Notes: generated from the letters alone by a model not told the origin. Counted from the stretch's first letter, positions 1 to 8,627 are shown. The stretch is DNA of 64,000 nucleotides from an uncultured Sphingomonadaceae bacterium (GCA_947497455.1 CANMGU010000002.1:714506-778505); one strand, 5' to 3'. Program-made: numbers and translations.

Positions 1-250
1 GTCCATCCACCGGCACGACATCACTATGACCGGATAATATAACGCCGCCTTCGACATTGGGACCTACAGTTGCGTAAAGATTGGCTTTGGATCCGTCGGC
101 ATTGCTGACGCGTGTCGAGCGAATCCCGTGTCCTGACAAATAGGTCTCGACCCAGCTGATCAACTCAAGATTGCTATTTCGGGACGTCGTATCGATGGAA
201 ATCAGCGAATCGAGGGTCGATAAAGCCGGTTCGAGTAACAGATTTGTCAT
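1..250 (-). CDS. argE: Acetylornithine deacetylase, 5' part only (ArgE)
   Basis: The first 83 codons of an M20-family metallohydrolase; the rest lies beyond the left edge. The translation begins MTNLLLEPALSTLDSLIS and contains TTSRNSNLELISWV followed by GHSDVVPVDG. The latter is the first metal-binding motif of the family, with the His ligand and the Asp that activates it. ArgE removes the acetyl group from N2-acetylornithine in cytoplasmic arginine synthesis. The TTSRNSN segment favours ArgE over DapE, but the C-terminal half that would settle it is missing. The ATG at 250 faces the divergent GAF gene. Confidence 0.85.
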   Translation of the reverse strand, partial: MTNLLLEPALSTLDSLISIDTTSRNSNLELISWVETYLSGHGIRSTRVSNADGSKANLYATVGPNVEGGVILSGHSDVVPVDG

Positions 251-447
251 AACAATTACATAAACCTAGCATGAACAGAATGGAATCAGTTTAAAAAAAG
301 CTTTATCTTTCAGGAGTTTTACAGCAAGTTACACAGACCTGTTTGGAGAGTTGAGGGAATCTGGTTAGGGCGACTTACCGGATGGTTAACCAAATGTTTA
401 AAAAAAATTTTGTAAACCGGTCTGAGATCAAAGGTTCCAAATCGCTT

Positions 448-840
448 ATGAACAGAGATAATTCCGTAGAACAGGACTTGGACCTGCTGGCTGGACTGGC
501 TGCGAAATTGCTCGCGACGCCGATAGCAACAATTACTCTGTACGATCACGGCACTGAAAGCGAATGTGCCACTGCACGTAAAGTTTCGCATACCGCCGTG
601 GCTTGTGATGCCGCATGGGCAGCCAGCAATCCGAATATCGATATTGCGCAATTGGGCAGTCCGCGAAGTGCGATGACTCAGCATCTGGGGCTATATGCTT
701 CTGTCCCGCTGCGCAATGGTGATGGATCAACTATTGGTATGGTTGCCTGTGCTGATGACGAAGCACGGGATTTAACCGACAACGAACTGGGTGTTTTGAA
801 GCATATCACGGCGATAGCATCCGCCGTCATTCATGCTTAA
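448..840 (+). CDS. Small GAF-domain protein
   Basis: About 130 residues, essentially one GAF fold. An N-terminal helix (LDLLAGLAAKLLATPIATI) is followed by a core ending with GLYASVPLRNGDGSTIGMVA and the helix LTDNELGVLKHITAIASAVI. GAF domains bind small ligands or act as sensor modules; no output domain is attached, so it probably works with a partner. The frame stays open back to 382, but that extension is AT-rich with no clear ribosome site and holds a near-match to a CtrA box (GTTAA-N7-TTTA, 385-400), so the ATG at 448 is preferred. Ligand unknown. Confidence 0.6.
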   Translation: MNRDNSVEQDLDLLAGLAAKLLATPIATITLYDHGTESECATARKVSHTAVACDAAWAASNPNIDIAQLGSPRSAMTQHLGLYASVPLRNGDGSTIGMVACADDEARDLTDNELGVLKHITAIASAVIHA

Positions 841-900
841 AAAAATTAACGCTGTCATTTAACAATTGCAGAATGGTGACGAAGTGGCGTTGACCTGTTT

Positions 901-1194
901 TCAGGCGTCAATTTCCGATGACTGCAAGGCCGCCTTGCCGCGTGCGGTGATCATGGAATCGAGAAACCGAGGCCCGGAGCCCGATCCGGTCAAAAATGCC
1001 TCATAAAGGATCATGCCATTGTCGCTAAGTGTTTGGACAGTGTCGACAAACAGCGCGGGATTGCTGCCTTTATCCTCTGACTCGATCACGTCGGGAGTCA
1101 TCGTAGCCGAGGATGGCCAGGCTTGGTTGAGCGATCCGAGAACATAAAGTTCTGTGTCGGACAAGGTCGCTTCGGGGGAGTAAGCAGGTGTCAT
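901..1194 (-). CDS. Small protein of unknown function
   Basis: A 97-residue protein I do not recognise. It has no signal peptide or membrane segment. Predicted helices (SDTELYVLGSLNQAW, PALFVDTVQTLSDNGMILY) and the ending ITARGKAALQSS resemble the helix-wing end of small winged-helix proteins, but that is only a resemblance. A weak purine-rich site (GAAAGAAA) precedes the ATG. A perfect CtrA-type box lies 76-91 bp upstream, the best clue to its context. It faces the GAF gene tail to tail. Coding status rests on frame length and amino-acid composition. Confidence 0.5.
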   Translation of the reverse strand: MTPAYSPEATLSDTELYVLGSLNQAWPSSATMTPDVIESEDKGSNPALFVDTVQTLSDNGMILYEAFLTGSGSGPRFLDSMITARGKAALQSSEIDA

Positions 1195-1269
1195 TTTCTT
1201 TCGCAGACCAGATCAAATTAAGTATGCCCCACTCGCTTTGATTGCGTTAACCTTTATTAAACTAAAAAG

Positions 1270-1285
1270 TTAAAAAAGTGTTAAC
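1270..1285 (+). promoter_or_regulatory. CtrA-type binding box
   Basis: TTAA, seven bases (AAAAGTG), then TTAAC: a perfect match to the alphaproteobacterial CtrA consensus TTAA-N7-TTAAC. A second copy with one mismatch (GTTAA-N7-TAAA) sits just to the left. It lies 76-91 bp upstream of the leftward small gene. AT-rich sequence raises the chance rate, so binding is an inference. Confidence 0.45.
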
Positions 1286-1516
1286 AGCCGGTTTTCAACC
1301 GTTTGACTTTTTAGTCCAATTCAAGCGACTTCAGCATGCCGCAAAGCCAGGTGTAAGCTAGCTTTAAAGCCTATCGGCGCCTTATAAATTTTTGCTGCTG
1401 TTTGGATAGTCAAGACGGTTGTTCTGCCCTTAACGCCAGACGAGTTGAATCAACAAATCGAATGTCTGAGTGATCTCTCCACGGGAAATTACCCACTTTT
1501 GTGCAGCAAAACATAT

Positions 1517-1549
1517 TTGACATTTTTCGATATTAACATAGATATCTAT
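1517..1549 (+). promoter_or_regulatory. Promoter with overlapping 12-bp palindrome (candidate MarR operator)
   Basis: A -35-like TTGACA at 1517-1522 and a -10-like TAGATA at 1539-1544, 16 bp apart, lie about 30 bp before the nitroreductase ATG. A perfect 12-bp palindrome, ATAGATATCTAT (1538-1549), covers the -10 element. MarR-family repressors bind such AT-rich palindromes over promoters, and a MarR gene is the next gene in the operon, so autoregulation is a reasonable inference. Confidence 0.5.
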
Positions 1550-1576
1550 ATATTATACAGCTATGGAGATTCGAAT

Positions 1577-2740
1577 ATGGTTTCACGGAGGAAAGTTCTG
1601 GTGACCGGGAGTGCATCGCTTGTGCTGCTGGGTGGAGGTCTCGGAGCATATATTGGAACGCGCTCAATTGCCAAGGCGCAGGAGCCATGGAAACAGGCCG
1701 CAACTGGCTTCGGAGATCCACGGCTTGACGCGCTGGCTTACGCTATCTTGGCCCCCAATCCACATAATCGCCAACCATGGCAGGTTCGTCTTCAAGGCGA
1801 TGACAGCTTTACGGTCTATTGCGATCTGGAAAAACGCTTGCAGCATACCGACCCGCCCAATCGTCAGATTACGATTGGCTTTGGAACATTTCTTGAACTG
1901 TTCCGCCAAGCCGCCGCAGAAAAAGGCTATTCTGCGGAAATTACGCCTTTCCCCGAAGGCGAGCCGGAACCGGTTCTCGATCGCCGTCCCATTGCGTCTG
2001 TAAAGCTTACAAGGGAACCATCGGTTCCACGCGATCCATTATTTGGAACGATATTGAATCGCCGCAGTACTAAGGAAGCCTTTGCTCCACGTAGCGTTGA
2101 CAAAGAGGTATTTGCCAAGCTCCAGACTATGGCATTTTCCGGACGCCCCGAACTATCGGCATCACTTGCGACAACCAGCGATGCCGAACGTGTCGCCAAA
2201 TTGCGGGAACTCAACTGGAAGGCATGGTCGGTAGAATATGATGTTGCACGTACCCAAAAAGAGAGCGTCGATTTGATGCGGATCGGCGCTGCCGAGGTAA
2301 ATGCCAATCCGGATGGTATTGATATGAGTGGGCCAATGATGGAAGCAATGCGGCTGAGCGGTGTGGTCTCGCGCGAGGCGCTCGCGACCAAGGGGTCAAC
2401 TGCTTATGAGTCCGGTATTTCCATGTATAAGGAGATCCTGAACAACACTAGCAGCTTCGGCTGGTTGATCTCGCCGGACAATAGCCGAACAACACAATTG
2501 CAGTCTGGTGTTGCCTGGGTTCGGATCAATCAGGCGGCCACAGCGCTGGGGCTGGCCATGCATCCGGTCAGCCAGATATTGCAGGAATTTCCTGAAATGG
2601 CTGATCTGTATGACGAGTATCACGACTATCTTGCGGTGGCGGCGCCGGCTAGGGTTCAAGGTTTCTTCCGCTTCGGCTATGCTCCTGCTCCGGAAGCCTC
2701 GCCCAGATGGCCGGTAGAATCCCTAATCCTGAACGTCTAA
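1577..2740 (+). CDS. Tat-exported nitroreductase-family protein (Acg-like)
   Basis: 387 residues. The start at 1577 gives a twin-arginine leader (SRRKVLV, then a hydrophobic stretch and KAQ) and leaves the promoter outside the gene. The mature part opens with NPHNRQPWQV, typical of FMN-binding nitroreductases, and has a second motif LNRRSTKEAF near residue 155. The length matches the Acg-type subfamily of doubled nitroreductase domains rather than the 180-220 residue single-domain enzymes. Flavin-dependent reduction or flavin storage in the periplasm is likely; the substrate is unknown. A MarR regulator follows after 8 bp, consistent with an operon induced by a small aromatic or redox-active compound. 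Confidence 0.75.
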   Translation: MVSRRKVLVTGSASLVLLGGGLGAYIGTRSIAKAQEPWKQAATGFGDPRLDALAYAILAPNPHNRQPWQVRLQGDDSFTVYCDLEKRLQHTDPPNRQITIGFGTFLELFRQAAAEKGYSAEITPFPEGEPEPVLDRRPIASVKLTREPSVPRDPLFGTILNRRSTKEAFAPRSVDKEVFAKLQTMAFSGRPELSASLATTSDAERVAKLRELNWKAWSVEYDVARTQKESVDLMRIGAAEVNANPDGIDMSGPMMEAMRLSGVVSREALATKGSTAYESGISMYKEILNNTSSFGWLISPDNSRTTQLQSGVAWVRINQAATALGLAMHPVSQILQEFPEMADLYDEYHDYLAVAAPARVQGFFRFGYAPAPEASPRWPVESLILNV

Positions 2741-2748
2741 AGGGAATT

Positions 2749-3222
2749 ATGACCAAAGATGCAGAAGCCAAGCCGGCAGGACTGGAAGGCGATCCGATTG
2801 AATTTGCAGTGATGACCGAAATAGGAATCATCAACCAGCTTGCTGATAACCTGTTCCAGGCGCATTTGCCCAAAGGTATGACCGTGGCGCAATTTTCGGT
2901 GCTCAACCATCTTCTGCGACTGAATGTGCGGGAAACCATCAGTGAGCTTGCCAGTGCCATGCAAGTCGCTCAGCCGACCATGTCATCAACCGTTCGCAAG
3001 CTGGAAGACAAGGGGCTGGTGGAATTGATACATGAACCCGATGATCGCCGGATCAGACGGGTCGCCGTAACAGCGGCTGGAGCGCAGCTCAGAAATGATG
3101 CAGTGGCAGCGCTCGCACCAATGGCAGAGATATTGCGGAAAAATATTCCCGAGACAGACTGGCAGGCCATTCTATCACATCTAAGCCCGATCAGGGTGTT
3201 TCTCGATCGCTTGCGAAGCTGA
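2749..3222 (+). CDS. MarR-family transcriptional regulator
   Basis: 157 residues with the MarR layout: an N-terminal dimerisation helix, the winged helix-turn-helix (ISELASAMQVAQPTMSSTVR, then LEDKGLVELIHEPDDRRIRR with the wing DDRR), and a C-terminal dimer helix. The ATG at 2749 follows the nitroreductase stop by 8 bp behind AGGGAA; a longer frame from 2707 overlaps the upstream gene and is less likely. It probably represses its own operon through the palindrome at 1538-1549 and is released by a phenolic or oxidant ligand. The ligand cannot be read from sequence. Confidence 0.85.
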   Translation: MTKDAEAKPAGLEGDPIEFAVMTEIGIINQLADNLFQAHLPKGMTVAQFSVLNHLLRLNVRETISELASAMQVAQPTMSSTVRKLEDKGLVELIHEPDDRRIRRVAVTAAGAQLRNDAVAALAPMAEILRKNIPETDWQAILSHLSPIRVFLDRLRS

Positions 3223-3235
3223 TCTTTGTTACCAG

Positions 3236-4750
3236 TCAGGAACCGCCAGCCGCCTCTTTGTCTTTTTTTGCTTCCAGTGCCTTCGCTTCGGCCTCTTTCA
3301 GCAATGCCTGTGCGCGTTCCGTCAAATTTGTCTGATGCGGGCTATGGGCAAGTGGACCGAGTGTATGGGCCGCCCAGTCATATTTTTTCTGCAGAATAAA
3401 CTCATTGGCCATCATCCAGCGTAAGCCACTATCATAAGGCGCCAGTTCCAATGCACGGGCAAGGCCATCTACAGCAATCATCGGCGGATCCACCCCCTGC
3501 TCCCGGTAGCTGCGATAAAATTGAATCAGTGGAATGGGATGATCATTTTCGATTCTGTTCAGCTTCACAAATTGTCGGCGCATTTTCTTCCATGCGGCGG
3601 CTTCATCTTCGGCATCAGGGGCCAGTCGAGCCAATGCATAGCCTTTCTGGATATGTGCGTTGATCTCTTTAGGGTTTAGCACCAATGCCCGGTCGGCGGC
3701 AGTGATCGTTTCGGCATCATTGCCTGCATCATATTCTGCTTCGGCTAGTATGGCGAGGACAGCGGGGTCATTTGGATATTTCGCAGCGATCTCCCGTGCT
3801 TCCAGTAAAAGTTCTGCCGCCTGTTCTTCGTTTACGCCCCGTTTTGATTGTATGCGCACTGGCATTATGGCCGCTTCACCTGCGCGAAGTTGGCGAATGA
3901 TAATTGGACCAGTGTTCAGCCGGGCTGCGGGGATCGCAAGATATGACATTTTTCGGTTTTTGAGATAGCGATTAATATCTTTGTCCAGCTTTTTAAGATC
4001 TCCAAAAGCTGCTCGAGCCGCCTCTATCTCGCTGTTACCGCGGGCCAGCGCTTTGAGATAGTTGGGCAGCTGACCTTTCCTGGCTTCAGAAAATTGCAGC
4101 ATGTGAAAAAGTGCCCAGCTTCTTCCATAGAAGGAATCATACGCTTTTGATTTTTTGGTGTCATAGGCGCTGGTATTGAGCAGAAGCTCTATCGGTACCG
4201 GCTTGGCAAAGGCCAGTTCGCCGGCGCGATGGTAAGCTGGCAAGCCTAAACCAACGCCACCATCTTTTTCAAATTTGGCTGCAGAATAATATTCCGCAAA
4301 GCCTTCGCTGAACCACCGAGGATAGCTGCGCGCTGACGATGCCAGCAGATAATGATGGGCATATTCGTGCAAAAGGGTCTGTTCTGATAGTGAAATACGC
4401 TGCGCTGTGGTTTTGACCTTTGAGACAATCGCAAGGGAACCGCCGGCCCGGGGTATATAAAAACCCTGCAGATACCTGTTATCTCCTCCTGAGAGCTTGC
4501 GTACTTCGCTGGCGCGATTGACGACATATACAGTCACTCGGTTTGATGGGCTAGGCGCGGCTTTGTTGCCATTGAACCGCCAACGCATTGCACCATGATA
4601 ACGTTCCAGTCGGTCGGTAAATTTACGGACGTCCTTTTCACTCTGGTTGGAATAGACGATAAAATGGTCGCTGCTTGCTTCATGCCAGGCCGCCTGAGCT
4701 GGCGCGACGAACGTCAGTGAAAAAATGGCCAGAAGAAGAAAACGAAACAT
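3236..4750 (-). CDS. Exported HExxH peptidase-like protein with TPR repeats (DUF1570-like)
   Basis: 504 residues with a cleavable signal peptide (residues 1-20, ending AQA). The zinc motif HEYAH is at about 128-132, and WFSEGFAEYY supplies the third ligand, probably Glu149. This is the Peptidase_MA/DUF1570 gluzincin arrangement. Residues from about 300 on are helical repeats of TPR type (AAELLLEAREIAAKYPNDPAV, ADRALVLNPKEINAHIQKGY), suggesting a protein-binding role. The C-terminus is Lys/Ala/Glu-rich. It converges on the MarR gene with 13 bp between them. The active-site set looks intact; the substrate is unknown. Confidence 0.7.
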   Translation of the reverse strand: MFRFLLLAIFSLTFVAPAQAAWHEASSDHFIVYSNQSEKDVRKFTDRLERYHGAMRWRFNGNKAAPSPSNRVTVYVVNRASEVRKLSGGDNRYLQGFYIPRAGGSLAIVSKVKTTAQRISLSEQTLLHEYAHHYLLASSARSYPRWFSEGFAEYYSAAKFEKDGGVGLGLPAYHRAGELAFAKPVPIELLLNTSAYDTKKSKAYDSFYGRSWALFHMLQFSEARKGQLPNYLKALARGNSEIEAARAAFGDLKKLDKDINRYLKNRKMSYLAIPAARLNTGPIIIRQLRAGEAAIMPVRIQSKRGVNEEQAAELLLEAREIAAKYPNDPAVLAILAEAEYDAGNDAETITAADRALVLNPKEINAHIQKGYALARLAPDAEDEAAAWKKMRRQFVKLNRIENDHPIPLIQFYRSYREQGVDPPMIAVDGLARALELAPYDSGLRWMMANEFILQKKYDWAAHTLGPLAHSPHQTNLTERAQALLKEAEAKALEAKKDKEAAGGS

Positions 4751-4851
4751 GCAATATTGCCCCTATATTGTATATTACACTAATCAGGGTTGGCTATACG
4801 GGCAACAGGGACTTTCGCATATCAATCGATTCACTCGAATAACATCCGGCC

Positions 4852-5757
4852 TCAACGGCCGAGGCCGGTAAGCTCCTTTGCCATAAAATCTATGAAGGCG
4901 CGCGCATGAGGGGCGATCAGCTTGCGAGAGGGAAAGGCGATGGAAACGGGAACGGAACGCGCGTAATAGGACGGGAGTATCTGTTGAAGGGAGGATGGTT
5001 CGGTCGACCGGTCCACCAGTATATCCGGCAAAACTGCGATCATGGTTTCCGACTTTGCAAGTGCCATCAGTAACCACGGGTTCATCGCGATCAAACGCGG
5101 TTTCAGATCGATTGTGTGATTTTCGCCTGCCGGATCAGTCAAGATTAATGATGGTGCGCTGCGCATGCCGTGATGGAGAAGCGCTAGCGGTTTGTCGGTA
5201 AGCGACCCGATATCCTCGATAGGTCCGAGACTGCGAAGCGTGCTAACCGAAGCATAGAGGCTCGCTGTTACCATGCCAATATTTTTCGAGATGAGGCTTT
5301 CATCCTGTGACGGACCAACGCGCAGACCGACATCGAAGCCTTCGGCAATAAAATCGACAGCTCTGTCGGAAAGATCGATGCTGAGATTGACCTCCGGATA
5401 GGTTTGAAGGAATGATCCGATGGCTGGTGCCAGCAAGGCCTGGCCCAAAATTGTTGGAGCGGTAATTTTCAAATTTCCTGCTATGCGATCGGACGTGCGC
5501 GCCAGTATTGTTTCCACGCTTTGCGCTTCCTCAACTATTTGCCGGGCGTGATCCAGGATTGCCAGAACGACCTCGGTCGTATTCACAGACCGGCTGCTCC
5601 GCGTAAAAAGCTTTACACCCGCACGCTCCTCCATCTTCTGCAAGCGCCGACTGAAGGAGGCTGCCGGCATATGTAGTGATGCCGCGGCCGCCTTGAAGTT
5701 GAGGTGGCGTTCAAGAGCGATCAATATTTTCGCATCGATGATTTCTGCAATGATCAT
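4852..5757 (-). CDS. LysR-family transcriptional regulator
   Basis: 301 residues of standard LysR architecture: an N-terminal helix-turn-helix (LNFKAAAASLHMPAASFSRR, then LQKMEERAGVKLFTRS), a linker helix, and a periplasmic-binding-protein-like effector domain (from GNLKITAPTILGQALLAP). The N-terminus is slightly unusual in reading LHMPAASFSRR where most members have L..SQ.A.SR. It is divergent from the isochorismatase-family gene with 137 bp between start codons, the classic arrangement for a LysR activator and its target. The effector is unknown. Confidence 0.85.
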   Translation of the reverse strand: MIIAEIIDAKILIALERHLNFKAAAASLHMPAASFSRRLQKMEERAGVKLFTRSSRSVNTTEVVLAILDHARQIVEEAQSVETILARTSDRIAGNLKITAPTILGQALLAPAIGSFLQTYPEVNLSIDLSDRAVDFIAEGFDVGLRVGPSQDESLISKNIGMVTASLYASVSTLRSLGPIEDIGSLTDKPLALLHHGMRSAPSLILTDPAGENHTIDLKPRLIAMNPWLLMALAKSETMIAVLPDILVDRSTEPSSLQQILPSYYARSVPVSIAFPSRKLIAPHARAFIDFMAKELTGLGR

Positions 5758-5867
5758 ACCGGTTTCAACAATGCTGCGATCTGAAGCTGTTCATGGATTT
5801 CCCGCCGTCTGAAGGTCAATATTCCACAGTGGATATAGGGCTTTAGCTCCCCATAACCAGCGTTGAT

Positions 5868-5881
5868 CATTTCATGAAATG
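5868..5881. promoter_or_regulatory. 14-bp perfect palindrome in the LysR/isochorismatase gap
   Basis: CATTTCATGAAATG is a perfect palindrome placed 13-26 bp before the preferred start of the hydrolase and centred on an in-frame upstream ATG (5874). A second, shorter dyad (TCCACAGTGGA, 5823-5833) lies nearer the regulator gene. Either could be a LysR site. The core ATTTCATGAAAT recurs at 29883-29894. Confidence 0.4.
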
Positions 5882-5894
5882 GAGAATATTCATT

Positions 5895-6566
5895 ATGACC
5901 CTTCCAACTTCCGAACTCACACCTGACAATTGTGCCTTTCTCATGATTGATCATCAAGTCGGGTTGTTCCAGTTCTTAACCTCGATGGAGCCGCTGCATC
6001 TGAAAAATAATATCCTTGGTCATGCAAAAACGGCAAAGGCTTTTGATATCCCGGTTATTATGGGGACGAGCTGGCCGCTTGGACCCAATGGTCCGACGAT
6101 ACCTGAGCTGGTTGAGGTGTTTCCGGATGTTGAAATTATAGATCGACCCTTTGTGAATTTCCGGAATGACGAAGCCTCACGAAAGGCGGTTCAAGCAACC
6201 GGGCGCAAGAAGCTTGTAATCTCCGGTCTCGCTACTGAAGTCTGCGCAGCGTTCCCCGCGATTTCCGCGCTGCGTGAAGGCTATGAAGTTTATGTTGTGA
6301 TCGACGCTTGCGCCGATTTCAACAAAGAGATTACCGAGATCACAACCCAGCGTCTCGCTGCTGCGGGAGCTATAGTGACAACTTGGGTGGCGGTGCTTGC
6401 AGAGCTTTGCGCCAATACCCAGGTCAACGGCGCCCATATTGGTACGCTTCTCGCCCACCACATGCCGCAATGTTATGCTGCGATGAACAATTTTCTAGCG
6501 ACCGCCGAGCATGCTGACGAAGTCGCCAAAGGGGTGGGACTTACCGGCCATCCACCAATTCGATGA
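5895..6566 (+). CDS. Isochorismatase-family cysteine hydrolase (YcaC-like)
   Basis: 223 residues from the ATG at 5895, which has GGAGA nine bases upstream; an in-frame ATG at 5874 is also possible but lies inside a palindrome. Family signatures are the nucleophile-activating Asp in FLMIDHQVGLFQ (about residue 19), NGPTIPEL, and the catalytic Cys in SGLATEVCAAFPA. The order and wording match E. coli YcaC, a homo-oligomeric hydrolase of unknown substrate, better than true isochorismatases. It probably acts on an amide or related small molecule. Divergent transcription from a LysR gene suggests substrate induction. Confidence 0.8.
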   Translation: MTLPTSELTPDNCAFLMIDHQVGLFQFLTSMEPLHLKNNILGHAKTAKAFDIPVIMGTSWPLGPNGPTIPELVEVFPDVEIIDRPFVNFRNDEASRKAVQATGRKKLVISGLATEVCAAFPAISALREGYEVYVVIDACADFNKEITEITTQRLAAAGAIVTTWVAVLAELCANTQVNGAHIGTLLAHHMPQCYAAMNNFLATAEHADEVAKGVGLTGHPPIR

Positions 6567-6585
6567 AGACCAGCAGATACGGAAA

Positions 6586-6620
6586 GGCGCTCGACAGCAA
6601 TTGGTAAGCTGTCGAGCGCC
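6586..6620. terminator. Bidirectional hairpin terminator
   Basis: A perfect 12-bp stem (GGCGCTCGACAG with CTGTCGAGCGCC) and an 11-base loop between two convergent genes, flanked by A/T-rich bases (TAAAATTAAT on the right). It could end transcripts from both sides. Confidence 0.7.
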
Positions 6621-6654
6621 TAAAATTAATAAAGCCCAAGAGACAGACGAGGCT

Positions 6655-8502
6655 TTAGCTCTGGGTAACGATCCAGTCGTCGATTTTCTTCTCCAGCACT
6701 GTCATCGGCAAAGAGCCGGTGTTCAGCACTTGATCATGAAATTCACGTGGATCGAATTTGTCACCGAGACTGTCCTGCGCCTTTTTCTTCAGCCGCTGAA
6801 TGGTCAGGGCGCCGATTTTGTAGGCGAGTGCCTGTGACGGGATCGCAATATAGCGTTCGACTTCAGCGGTCGCATCGGTTTTACCCATGCTGCTATTGTC
6901 TAGCATATACTGGATGGCTTGTTCGCGCGTCCATTTCTTGCTGTGCAGGCCGGTATCGACAACCAACCGCATGGCGCGGAGCATTTCGTCGTCGAGATGG
7001 CCAAAACGCTGGTAAGGATCATCGAACATTCCCATCGGGAAGCCCAGTTTTTCTGAGTAAAGCGCCCAGCCTTCGACAAAGGCAGTATTGCCACCAAAGC
7101 GCATGAACTTGGGTAGCGCTTCATTTTCCTGTGCCAGCGAAATCTGGAAATGGTGACCCGGTGCGCCTTCATGAAGGTAGAGCGTGGTCATGCCGGATGT
7201 ATTGCGGGATGGCAGGTCATAGGCGTTGAAATAGAATACGCCAGGACGCGAACCGTCCGGGGTGCCGCTCTGGTAAGAACCGCCGGCCTGAAATTTTTCA
7301 ATCGACTCATCATAAGGGCGGATCTCAAGAGGAGATTTTGGCAGTACTTTGAACTGGGTCGCAATCACCTTGTCGACTTCCTTGCCAAGATCATAATAGC
7401 CCTGGGTCAAGCCCTCACGGGATTCCGGATGGAATTTGGGGTCGGTGCGCAAGTGAGTGAAAAATTCGGACAAGGTGCCCTTGAAACCGACTTCGTCTTT
7501 GATCGCTTCCATTTCAGTCTTGATCCGCGCGACTTCGCTGACGCCGAGTTTGTGAATATAGTCGGCTTCCAGTGGCAGCGTCGTCGTGCCCTCGATGAGA
7601 TGCTTGTACATCACGTCGCCGCCCTTCATGTAAGATAGCCCAACGCCTTCGCGAGCCACCGGCAGATATTCGTTTTTCAGGAAATCATGCATCGTCTGAT
7701 AGGAGGCGAATATCTTCGTGGTCATCGCTTCATATTCAGCGGTCAAACGGGTTTTGTCGGCTTCGCTGAAATCTTCTGGAAATGCTTTAGTAGGCGCCAT
7801 GAACGGGCTGTTTTCAAGGCCCAGTCCAATTTGTGTGGCAAGCTGCTCGATCACATTGCCAACAGTAAGCTTGGTTTCCACTACGCCGCTGTCCATGCCC
7901 TGACGGAACCGGCCAACCGAGCGGTCGATCAACGTGATAAACTCGGCATGCCGTTTCAGATTGTCTTCGTAATTCTTGACCGTCTTGAACGGCGCCGCAC
8001 CCTTGCCGGACGCAAAGGTTGGGTAGAAAGTGTGAAAGCCGCTAAAATGGTTGAGCGGGCGGACAACGGTCAGGTCCATAATCTCTTTGGACATGCCTTT
8101 GATCGCCTGTTTCTTGTTCCGCATGAAAACGTCATAGGCAATCTTGTCGGTGACATTCAGCTTGCTGCGGTCAATCGCCGTCAACGCGGCCAGTTCCTTT
8201 TCTTCTGCAGCCAATTCAGCGGCAAAATATTCATCGCTGATATAGTCACCCAGACGGTCGGCATAGCGTTCGTCCCCGCGAAACAGGCCCCCAATAGGAT
8301 TGCGCCGTAAACTGTCTTCATCACTTTGTGCAAAAAGTTGCTTCAACTTTTCACTCTCGGTGGTTGCGCGCACTGTTTTCTTCTGGGTGGTATCCTCTTG
8401 TGCTGCCGCTGTGTTGGCGATGGATACGCTGTGGGCGTGGGCGGCCGAGGTCGCGGCCAGCAGACTCGCACCCGCGAGGAGGACAAGAGATTTTTTAATC
8501 AT
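6655..8502 (-). CDS. Exported DUF885-family metallopeptidase-like protein
   Basis: 615 residues with a signal peptide (MIKKSLVLLAGASLLAATSA, cleaved near AHA). The diagnostic segment is TLYLHEGAPGHHFQIS, the HEGxPGHH zinc site of DUF885 proteins, followed by FVEGWALYSEKLG, which supplies the downstream Glu. Length and order agree with family members of about 600 residues. DUF885 proteins are related to M32-type carboxypeptidases; substrates are mostly unknown. The gene stands alone, and its upstream region carries TTGGTCGAA/GTCGGTCGTTG motifs that may be regulatory. Confidence 0.8.
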   Translation of the reverse strand: MIKKSLVLLAGASLLAATSAAHAHSVSIANTAAAQEDTTQKKTVRATTESEKLKQLFAQSDEDSLRRNPIGGLFRGDERYADRLGDYISDEYFAAELAAEEKELAALTAIDRSKLNVTDKIAYDVFMRNKKQAIKGMSKEIMDLTVVRPLNHFSGFHTFYPTFASGKGAAPFKTVKNYEDNLKRHAEFITLIDRSVGRFRQGMDSGVVETKLTVGNVIEQLATQIGLGLENSPFMAPTKAFPEDFSEADKTRLTAEYEAMTTKIFASYQTMHDFLKNEYLPVAREGVGLSYMKGGDVMYKHLIEGTTTLPLEADYIHKLGVSEVARIKTEMEAIKDEVGFKGTLSEFFTHLRTDPKFHPESREGLTQGYYDLGKEVDKVIATQFKVLPKSPLEIRPYDESIEKFQAGGSYQSGTPDGSRPGVFYFNAYDLPSRNTSGMTTLYLHEGAPGHHFQISLAQENEALPKFMRFGGNTAFVEGWALYSEKLGFPMGMFDDPYQRFGHLDDEMLRAMRLVVDTGLHSKKWTREQAIQYMLDNSSMGKTDATAEVERYIAIPSQALAYKIGALTIQRLKKKAQDSLGDKFDPREFHDQVLNTGSLPMTVLEKKIDDWIVTQS

Positions 8503-8571
8503 GATATTTCCCTAGTTTTAAATGCTGTTATGCACGGCTAACACGCCTTGGTTTCACCTGCAACGATTGCC

Positions 8572-8627
8572 GATGTCGTTGGTCGAAAGGAGTCGGTCGT
8601 TGATCTTCGATTCTGTGTCGGTCGTTG
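8572..8627. promoter_or_regulatory. Cluster of TTGGTCGAA / GTCGGTCGTTG motifs
   Basis: Upstream of the DUF885 gene lie GATGTCGTTGGTCGAA (8572-8587) and two copies of GTCGGTCGTTG (8592-8602 and 8617-8627, 25 bp apart). The 16-mer recurs exactly at 15704-15719, and its core recurs at 18492-18500 beside the LytS/LytTR pair. The copies here do not show the regular 21-bp period, so assignment to that regulator is tentative. Confidence 0.35.

Larger units (their letters stand above)
1195..1576. other. Divergent intergenic region, AT-rich
   Basis: 382 bp without a convincing gene between the small unknown protein (leftward) and the nitroreductase (rightward). It holds a CtrA-like box at 1270-1285 with a second imperfect copy around 1246-1260, and the nitroreductase promoter with a 12-bp palindrome at 1517-1549. 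The middle part (about 1300-1500) shows no structure that I can name. Confidence 0.6.

Noticed and set aside
7687..8310. 207-codon rightward frame opposite the DUF885 gene
   Set aside because: A shadow of the coding strand; no start signals or domain.
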